Source: Beroe forskalii (Eukaryota > Ctenophora > Nuda > Beroida > Beroidae). From it: a stretch of DNA of 64,000 bases. The DNA lies in assembly GCA_011033025.1 (NCBI GenBank), contig WFMF01000039.1:496001-560000 (forward strand). The letters are read 5' to 3'. Positions 56,573 through 64,000 of this stretch are shown one piece after another. Both the position numbers and the translations under genes were made by a program. Each line of letters opens with the position of its first letter. Position 1 is the stretch's first letter. The notes below the pieces were generated by a model. It was not told where the DNA came from. It ran no database searches and saw nothing but the letters and a program-made list of their open reading frames with translations.

Positions 56573-58940
56573 GAGAGGGTGAGTTGTTTTTTAAAGAGTT
56601 ACGGCCCTAAGATAGTGATAGTCGGACGGGAAAAAGGAACGGTCTAGTTACCGTCTATTTTAGAATGGAACTGGAAAAGGAATAGGAAATAATGATAAAT
56701 GGAATAGATAAACGGTGCTGAAATATGAAAATAATAGAAAATGGGTGGAATAGGATTAAATTGGCTAAGATATGAAGAGGCACGGAAAAGAACACGAATA
56801 ATAAACACTGGTAAGTTAAATGTCATACACGTGTGATCAATTTGCTCCTATATAAACAATGTCATTGAATTTCGAAAGCAAACTTAGTGCTTGAGAGGGT
56901 GAGTTGTTTTTTAAAGAGTTACGGCCCTAAGATAGTGATAGTCGGACGGGAAAAAGGAACGGTCTAGTTACCGTCTATTTTAGAATGGAACTGGAAAAGG
57001 AATAGGAAATAATGATAAATGGAATAGATAAACGGTGCTGAAATATGAAAATAATAGAAAATGGGTGGAATAGGACGATATGAAGAGGCACGGAAAAGAA
57101 CACGAATAATAAACACTGGTAAGTTAAATGTCATACACGTGTGATCAATTTGCTCCTATATAAACAATGTCAAACTTAGTGCTTGAGAGGGTAGTTGTTT
57201 TAAAAGACGGAAGGAAAGTCGGACAGGAAAAGACGGTCTGAATATGTCTATTTTAAATGGAACTGGAAAAGGAATAGGAAATAATGATAAATGGAATAGA
57301 TAAACGGTGAAATATGAAAATAATAGAAAATGGGTGGAATAGGATTAAATTGGCTAAGATATGAAGAGGCACGGAAAAGAACACGAATAATAAACACTGG
57401 TAAGTTAAATGTCATACACGTGTGATCAATTTGCTCCTATATAAACAATGTCATTGAATTTCGAAAGCAAACTAGTGCTTGAGAGGGTGAGTTGTTTTTA
57501 AAGAGTTACGGCCCTAAGATAGTGATAGTCGGACGGAAAAGGAACGGTCTAGTTACTGTCTATTTTAGAATGGAACTGGAAAAGGAATAGGAAATAATGA
57601 TAAATGGAATAGATAAACGGTGCTGAAATATGAAAATAATAGAAAATGGGTGGAATAGGATTAAATTGGCTAAGATATGAAGAGGCACGGAAAAGAACAC
57701 GAATAATAAACACTGGTAAGTTAAATGTCATACACGTGTGATCAATTTTGAGAGGGTGAGTTGTTTTTTAAGAGTTACGGCCCTAAGATAGTGATAGTCG
57801 GACGGGAAAAGGAACGGTCTAGTTACTGTCTATTTTAGAATGGAACTGGAAAAGGAATAGGAAATAATGATAAATGGAATAGATAAACGGTGCTGAAATA
57901 TGAAAATAATAGAAAATGGGTGGAATAGATTAAATTGGCTAAGATATGAAGAGGCACGGAAAAGAACACGAATAATAAACACTGGTAAGTTAAATGTCAT
58001 ACACGTGTGATCAATTTGTTCTATATAAACAATGTCATTGAATTTCGAAAGCAAACTTAGTGCTTGAGAGGGTGAGTTGTTTTTTAAAGAGTTACGGCCC
58101 TAAGATAGTGTGATAGTCGGACGGGAAAAGGAACGGTCTAGTTACCGTCTATTTTAGAAATGGAACTGGAAAAAGGAATAGGAAATGATAAATGGAATAG
58201 ATAAACGGTGCTGAAATATGAAAATAATAGAAATGGGTGGAATAGGATTAAATTGGCTAAGATATGAAGAGGCACGGAAAAGAACACGAATAATAAACAC
58301 TGGTAAGTTAAATGTCATACACGTGTGATCAATTTGCTCCTATATAAACAATGTCATTGAATTTCGAAAGCAAACTTAGTGCTTGAGAGGGTGAGTTGTT
58401 TTTTAAAGAGTTACGGCCCTAAGATAGTGATAGTCGGACGGGAAAAAGGAACGGTCTAGTTACCGTCTATTTTAGAATGGAACTGGAAAAGGAATAGGAA
58501 ATAATGATAAATGGAATAGATAAACGGTGCTGAAATATGAAAATAATAGAAAATGGGTGGAATAGGATTAAATTGGCTAAGATATGAAGAGGCACGGAAA
58601 AGAACACGAATAATAAAATACTGGTAAGTTAAATGTCGCCATACGTGTGATCAATTTGCTCCTATATAAACAATGTCATTGAATTTCGAAAGCAAACTTA
58701 GTGCTGAGAGGGTGAGTTGTTTTTTAAAGAGTTACGGCCCTAAGATAGTGATAGTCGGACGGAAAAGACAGTCTAGTTACAAACTATTTTAGAATGGAAC
58801 TGGAAAGGAATAGGAAATAATGATAAATGGAATAGATAAACGCGGTGCTGAAATATGAAAATAATAGAAAATGGGTGGAATGATTAAGTTAAATTGGCTT
58901 CTAAGATATGAAGAGGCACGGAAAAGAACACGAATAATGA
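56573..58940. repeat. Tandem array of ~320-bp units, 8 copies
   Basis: Units starting GAGAGGGTGAGTTG begin at 56573, 56893, 57185, 57481, 57750, 58066, 58385 and 58706; spacings 269-321 bp, differing by block deletions. Most of the copies contain ACACGTGTGATCA, then TATATAAA (56849 in the first unit), then AAGCA..TGCTT, a 5-bp stem, then GTGAGT 50 bp after the TATA start, and later ACGGT..ACCGT, another small stem. One unit has lost the TATA region and another part of the GTGAGT. A ~60-codon - strand frame recurs because units are nearly identical. The array lies between the intact and the broken sulfotransferase copies. Confidence 0.95.
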
Positions 58941-59290
58941 CATCTACATTAACTAATTAATTTAAATGAGTATGGTATTGTTCTATCACAATTAATGGCA
59001 AATAGTAATGGTTAACATCCATGTTGATGTTCAGTTTCATAATTATATTCAACTCTCATTAATTTCATTGGAATTATCAATAATTGTTATGAGGAGTCAA
59101 ATAAATGTTCGAAGAATTAGAAATTAGAATAGATTTAGAAAGTTAGAAGCTTAGAAATAGAATTACTATTAGAATAACCAGACCATTATCAAAAACTTTT
59201 TTAATTCTTTTATCCCAAGAAATTGACGATGATCTTTAACATTCAGTCATAAGATTAAGAAAATAACAAGGTATTCCTCTATGCGCATTC
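58937..59290. repeat. Left flank of sulfotransferase copy 2, duplicated at 60945-61282
   Basis: ACATCTACATTAACTAATTA and the next ~340 bp (GAGTATGGTATTGTTCTATC, GTTGATGTTCAGTTTCATAA, TTCCTCTATGCGCATTCCGA) are repeated with small indels at 60945-61282, in front of copy 3. This shows that copies 2 and 3 arose by duplication of genomic DNA, not by retrotransposition. Confidence 0.9.
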
Positions 59291-59295
59291 CGAGA

Positions 59296-60583
59296 TCATC
59301 CCCACTTAATTTTCTGTATGAGTTTCCTGATGGCCACAGCCTCCGGAGTGCTGAGGTATCTGAAGTTAATGTCTGTGTAGTCGTGTGACAGCTGGAGGTC
59401 TGAGACCGCCCCACAGTATTGGGAGAACTCTGCATTCAGGAAGGCACAGGAAGGGTCCTCATTCCGCCCATACTCAGACAACTCCCAACCTACCACATGC
59501 TCCATATTGGGGTGCTGACACCCCTCGCAGAACTTTCTCAAACCCTTCGCCTTGTCGAAACACTTGTCTTCGAACGCTTGCCTCATCGATCTGAAGTTAG
59601 CCACGCCTTGGACGATCTTCTCCTGGCCCAGTTCAGCCACTTGCCTGCTGAGTTTAGCGTCGAAATGCCGGAAGATCTGATCGACGATGGCCATCCTCCG
59701 GAGGATTTTCTGCTCGGTCCGTGTTGAGAGGTCAGTGTTTGGTTTCTTGGCGGTTGTCTTCTGGCTGAGGAACATTATGTCCCCCATCCTCCAGCGCATG
59801 AACTCCTTCAACACCACCAGGGACTCGTCCATCCTCTCCGTTATCATGACCAGATCGAACTCCTCGTCCAGCATTCCGATAAACGCGTCAATCCGCTCCT
59901 GTATCGTGTAGTCCTGCATCTTTGCAGTGAAGGTTTTCCAGCCCAGATTACTGGCTGCTGAGTTGATGTGCAGACAGCCCTCCCCTAACTCCAACTTGTC
60001 ACTCAACTTGTACTCCTGACACACTTCCTCCAGATACATATCTGCCAGCTCATCGAACGGGTACTGCTCCACACTGCCGTACTGCTGCCTCAGCTTCTCC
60101 TCGTGGCCGAAGAAAACGAAGGAGGACTTGAAGCTACCGATGGCAGACCACCGCAGTCGTGTAGAAGGTCTGTTCTTGGGCAGGACTGCGTGCTCGAAGT
60201 CCCGGTTAAAGACTGCGTGTTGGACCTGCATGTTGTAGTTGAGTCCCGGTCTGGGTGGGTATGAGGCGCCTATGTCCTGTGTCGTCACGTCATCGAGTCT
60301 GTTGGTGTAGGGGAAGAGCACGAAGTTGAACTCTTCCTGATACCGTACAGGCAGAAGAGTCCCCCCCAGAGTCGAGCTGCTTGCCTGTCTTGTGCGTCTT
60401 CAGGAACAGCAGGTTGCTCTTCACAGACTCCTGCCTGCTGGCCCGGGCCTTGTTAAGGCCTCCACCTGGAGACATCCCAAAGATGCGTCTCAGCAGGTCT
60501 TCGTCCAGCTCAAACACCACAAACAGTGTGAGAATCAGAAGAATTGAGACTTTGACGTACTTGGATCTTATCATGATCTTCAA
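59296..60583 (-). pseudogene. Sulfotransferase copy 2, full length but frame-disrupted
   Basis: Very close to the intact gene at 51142-52419 over its whole length, including the signal anchor (MIRSKYVKVSILLILTLFVV) and the C-terminus (AIRKLIQKIKWG). Relative to that gene, indels right after KTHKTG (a 4-bp insertion, an extra base in a G-run, a 1-bp loss further on) destroy the GSST part of the PAPS-binding loop and leave the two halves in different frames. A 2-bp and a 1-bp loss also scramble the segment before SAIGSFKSSF. Two overlapping frames (60290-60583 and 59296-60321) remain. Probably a young pseudogene; the same frames could instead reflect assembly errors. Confidence 0.85.
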
Positions 60584-61282
60584 ACTCTTGGCACTGGCAG
60601 CTGGCCTATCGAAGGGACCTGGGTTAATCTATGGATTGCAGCAAGCAATATTGATATTAATTGTACCATGAGGCTCCATCACCATGCAAAGAATGTAATA
60701 TTTTTCAATGGAGGTGCATATGAATTCATATATAAATGAACTAGTTCATTAAACTTAAAGTGAATTACGGGATGAATTTCGAGATGAATTCCGTTGAACT
60801 GTGTTGAACTCCGTTGAATTCATATGAAGTTCACTGAAATGATTATGAAGTTCACCTGAGACCAACAGAGGTCATGTCATTAAATGCAAACAGCAAATGT
60901 TATATCGGCAATTGTAAATGCGAAGAACCTGTAGTTGTACACCCACATCTACATAAACTAATAAATTTTAATGAGTATGGTATTGTTCTATCACAATTAA
61001 TGGCAAATACTAATGGTTAACCTCCATGTTGATGTTCAGTTTCATAATATATTCAACTCTCATTAATTGGAATTATCAATAATTGTTATGGAGTTATGGG
61101 GAGTCAAATAAATGTTCGAAGAATTAGAAATTAGAATAGATTTAGAAGCTTAGAAATAGAATTAGAATAACCAGACCATTATCAAAAACTTTTTTAATTC
61201 TTTTATCCCAAGAAATTGACGATGATCTTTAACATTCAGTCATAAGAAAATAACAAGGTATTCCTCTATGCGCATTCCGAGA
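60584..61282. other. Spacer between sulfotransferase copies 2 and 3
   Basis: 60584-60690 is the decayed upstream region shared with the intact copy. About 60730-60850 holds small internal repeats of GAATTCCGTTGAACT and ATGAAGTTCACTGAA type. From 60905 it is the duplicated flank described for copies 1-3. Confidence 0.7.
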
Positions 61283-61567
61283 TCATCCCCACTTCATTTT
61301 CTGTATGAGTTTCCTGATTGTCACAGCCTCCGGAGTGCTGAGGTATCTGAAGTTAATGTCCGTGTATTCGTGTGACAGCTGGAGGTCTGAGACCGCCCCA
61401 CAGTAGTGGGAGAACTCTGCATTGAGGGAGGCACAGGAAGGGTCCTCATTCCTCCCGTACTCAGACAACTCCCAACCTACCACATGCTCCATCTTAGGGT
61501 CCTGACACTCCTCACAGTACTTCCTCAAACCCTTCTCCTTGTCGAAACACTGGTCTTCGAACGCCAC
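61283..61567 (-). pseudogene. Sulfotransferase copy 3, C-terminal fragment
   Basis: Encodes only the last ~93 residues (FEDQCFDKEKGLRKYCEECQ ... LIQKMKWG), nearly identical to the intact gene. Homology stops abruptly at about 61564, after which an unrelated GTC-palindrome and a minisatellite begin. It lacks both PAPS-binding regions and the membrane anchor and cannot be functional alone. Confidence 0.9.
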
Positions 61568-61599
61568 GACTCGCAGATAATGGGTCTGACGACGTCAGA

Positions 61600-61935
61600 C
61601 AAGAACAGCACGCGCAGTACGTTTCTTCAAAAAAGCACAAGCCGTTCTTCAGAGAATAAAAGCACGCGCACGTTTTTTTAAAAGAAGAAAAGCACGTGTA
61701 CGAATGCTTCAAAGCAGAAAGGCACGCCCAAGTTTCTTCAGAGGAAAAGTACGCGCATGTTTTTTTCAGAGAAGAAAAGCACGCACACGTTTCTTCAAGT
61801 TAAAGAAGAAAAGCGCACGCACGTTTTTTAAAGAAGAAACTGAAAAGCACCCGAACGTTTCTTCAAAGAAGAAAATTACACGCACGTTTCTTCAAAGAAG
61901 GAACGCACACAGTCACACTCGTTCTTTCAGACTTT
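61600..61935. repeat. ~30-40-bp minisatellite (AGAAAAGCACGCGCACGTTT)
   Basis: About nine imperfect copies of AAGCACGCGCACGTTTCTTC followed by an AAAGAAGA-type spacer, starting right where sulfotransferase copy 3 is truncated. Frames through it give Lys/Ser/Thr/Phe-rich artefacts. Confidence 0.88.
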
Positions 61936-62059
61936 CACAGAAGAGAAGCACACTTATAAGAGAAAAAATGAAACCATCTGTGCAAAAATTATTTACAAAG
62001 GTTTTATTGTTGGAATGTGTTCTAATGGGTCCCATGAAGGTCTCCAAAGAGTGTTAAGG

Positions 62060-62425
62060 TGCTACCTTGAAGGGAAAAGTCAGAGGCCACGCCCTTTTTC
62101 GACTGTGGGAAATTTTGAGGAAAAATGAAAATTCAGTTTTAATATGAATTATGACATGTGGGTACCCTAAACCTATGTTTTTGGGACGGGGAATCGATTC
62201 CAAACACTTTCAAAGTCGTATCTATCTTCCTTGACCCAAAACCGGCCACGCCCATTTTTGCGCAAGACATTTTGAGGTCAAAAGCTATTTTCAGATTAAT
62301 GCGATATATGGCATATAAGTACTCTAAACCCATGTTTTTGGGACGAGAAATCGATTCCGCACATTATCAAAGTCGTATCTACCTTCTTTCCCAAAACCGG
62401 CCACGCCCACTTTTTGCGTAGGGTT
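62060..62425. repeat. Tandem ~180-bp repeat, 2-3 copies
   Basis: Two copies (about 62155-62270 and 62318-62420) share ACCCATGTTTTTGGGACG, AATCGATTCC, AAAGTCGTATCTA and AAAACCGGCCACGCCCA in the same order. A partial earlier copy at 62085 shares GGCCACGCCC. No coding meaning. Confidence 0.8.
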
Positions 62426-62561
62426 AAGAAAATTTGATTTAAACTGATCCAATGCTCCCAGCATTTTTGTCTGATAGACAAAGATCGAAAGCTTTCATAA
62501 AAGAATTTTAAATTTTGCAGACAGGTGGGGGTTGGGCTTTGATAGCAGCAGTTGCGGGGAG

Positions 62562-62613
62562 GGAGGGGGTTGAAAATGGCCAAAATTGATTCACGTAATA
62601 TGTGAACGATCTC
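62562..62613. mobile_element. Solo right end of the PIF/Harbinger-like MITE
   Basis: About 50 bp matching the right terminus of the element at 53095-53512 (GGGTTGAAA, CCAAAATTGATT, CGTAATATGTGAACGAT), with one inserted and one substituted base, again followed by TAA. No left end is recognisable within a few hundred bases. Confidence 0.7.
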
Positions 62614-62619
62614 TAATGT

Positions 62620-64000
62620 CGCCCGCATTTTGATTGATCATGATCAATGATCATAATGATACTGAGTTTCAGTAAATTATAAATGTAACAGGTGGGAACG
62701 GATTTTTCAACTCCTACCACGCATACGATAGGGTCTGGGGCAAGTTTAGCGGCCACGACAGAGAAAGATGAGATAGTAAGATGTGAGATGAAAGTCAAAT
62801 ATTAAATAATTTCATGAACCCAATTTGCAATTGCAAAATAAAGATAGGTGCCAAAGCATCGCTTCATGATGCATCACGTATTTGCTTACCTCAAGCTCTC
62901 CAAGACTGAGGTGCAGGATCCCATCCTGCAGGATCCCATCGCATATTCGCATTTAATGGATGTTGATTGTTGATGTTCGAACTGCTTTCATGCGGTTTCA
63001 GTACCAACTTAGGCAGTGAAGAGGAATTGGGACCATTCGGAAGAAAGAAGAATAGCGTTACAATGTCACGTATACTCTGGTCTCTGAGTGAAAGATTTGG
63101 TTGTTAGAGGGGATTGTGCCAAGTTACGAGTTTTCTTACCAGTCTCATTTTCAATATTTCATATTATATACTAGCGTTTGCCCGCGAAGATTCGCGGAAA
63201 CAATCAACCTGATACCTTTGGTTCATCTTGTATCCAGCAGCCAACAGCTACTTGCTTCATGACCTCATCTTGGAATTTGTTAAGTAATTGGATCACCACT
63301 ACCGCTTACCGAGGATTATAACCAGATATTCGCAGAAATGCACCGCACAACATACTTTTTACATAGATTTGAGATCAACCTATATATTTATTATGCAAAT
63401 CAACATGTTATATTAGCATTAGTAAACGCTTAATTGATGAAGACTTTAAAAAACGATCAAAATAAAATGCAATCAAAATAGTCATTTTACAATTCAACAC
63501 TTTGAAATTTTCCTTAAATAGTAACTTTTAATAATTTCTTAATTGGAGAAGATTTTTTCCCCAGAAAACTTTTAAATTAAAATCATCAGGGGGTAAATTT
63601 GCAGCTTAAATAGTCATTTACACAGAATCAGACAGACAGATGCATATCATTAACACTTCAAAAAACATTTTAATAATAGATGAACTAAAATAAATGATGC
63701 CCGTTAATAAATAATTCGCGAAACAAATCGAAATCTGAAACCTTTGCACATTCATCTTTGGTATTTAAGCCAACAGGAAAGTCCTTGTTTGAGACTTCAG
63801 AAAAGTTTTGTTTCTGATATTTTCATGCAAGATGTTTTTATGATTTTTTTTGATCACCGGCCTCTACATCAATGGAGGGGCTTTATTTTTTTGATACATA
63901 TTCGCAGAAATGCACCGCACAAATTTTATACTGCCTTTAAATTATTAGCATATATTAGCGTTTCAAAAGTAAACGCATTGATATTTTTTGTAAGAATTAT
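62620..64000. other. Right edge, no gene seen; interspersed-repeat remnants
   Basis: ATACTAGCGTTTGCCCGCGA at about 63169 resembles a motif that recurs in interspersed repeats of many invertebrate genomes (from memory, family not assigned). ATATTCGCAGAAATGCACCG occurs at about 63332 and 63899, each followed by a similar AT-rich stretch with TATTAGC..AGTAAACGC, a ~110-bp direct repeat. GCAGGATCCCATC is duplicated at 62917-62940. Confidence 0.5.

Noticed and set aside
56910-56940. 28S rRNA-like GCCCTAAGATAG word in the satellite
   Set aside because: Only a few bases resemble the rRNA sequence near CTCTTAAGGTAGC; surrounding bases do not match.
56644-58054. Conserved ~60-codon - strand frame (MTFNLPVFIIRV) in the satellite
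   Set aside because: It recurs because units are nearly identical, is broken in several units, and has no known domain or codon-level constraint that I can see.
62158-62421. 87-codon frame in the 62-kb repeats
   Set aside because: It lies entirely within tandemly repeated non-coding sequence.

Overview
The window is animal nuclear DNA. It holds multi-exon genes with GT-AG introns, AT-rich introns of 0.1-7 kb, many minisatellites, and LINE, SINE and MITE debris. The protein families (a RasGEF, an STK10/SLK kinase, and galactose-3-O-sulfotransferases) are metazoan. An invertebrate fits the intron sizes and divergence, but I cannot fix the phylum from sequence alone.

There are three gene neighbourhoods. 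(1) About 4.47-10.58 kb, + strand: a 15-exon gene whose joined frames give about 654 residues, with a coiled-coil-like N-terminal half, a RasGEF_N domain and a C-terminal catalytic RasGEF (CDC25-homology) domain. (2) 17.57-50.14 kb, + strand: a 23-exon STK10/SLK-type germinal-centre kinase of about 1456 residues. It has a complete N-terminal kinase domain, a long low-complexity linker with a coding PQHxN minisatellite, a coiled-coil PKK region and a proline/acidic tail. All exon phases agree. Its introns hold a tRNA-derived SINE, two LINE fragments, several minisatellites and large hairpins. (3) 51.1-61.6 kb, - strand: an apparently intact single-exon Gal3ST-like Golgi sulfotransferase, tail-to-tail with the kinase gene, plus two younger copies further right. 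One copy is full length but frame-disrupted and one is a 3' fragment. An array of about 8 units of about 300-320 bp lies between the intact copy and the broken ones.

The stretches 1-4.4, 10.6-17.5, 52.6-56.5 and 62-64 kb show no convincing gene and consist mainly of repeats. The most unusual theme is tandem duplication of splice junctions. In the kinase gene two different 3' splice sites, each with the first codons of its exon, have been copied 4-6 times upstream of the real exon. In the RasGEF gene a 5' splice site with its exon end is duplicated. The ~320-bp array is also notable: its unit carries an E-box, a TATA-like box, a small hairpin and a 5'-splice-site-like GTGAGT at promoter-like spacing, so it could be a small-RNA gene array rather than inert satellite.

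The kinase and RasGEF are cytoplasmic signalling proteins and the sulfotransferase a Golgi enzyme. Nothing in the layout indicates that they work in one pathway.
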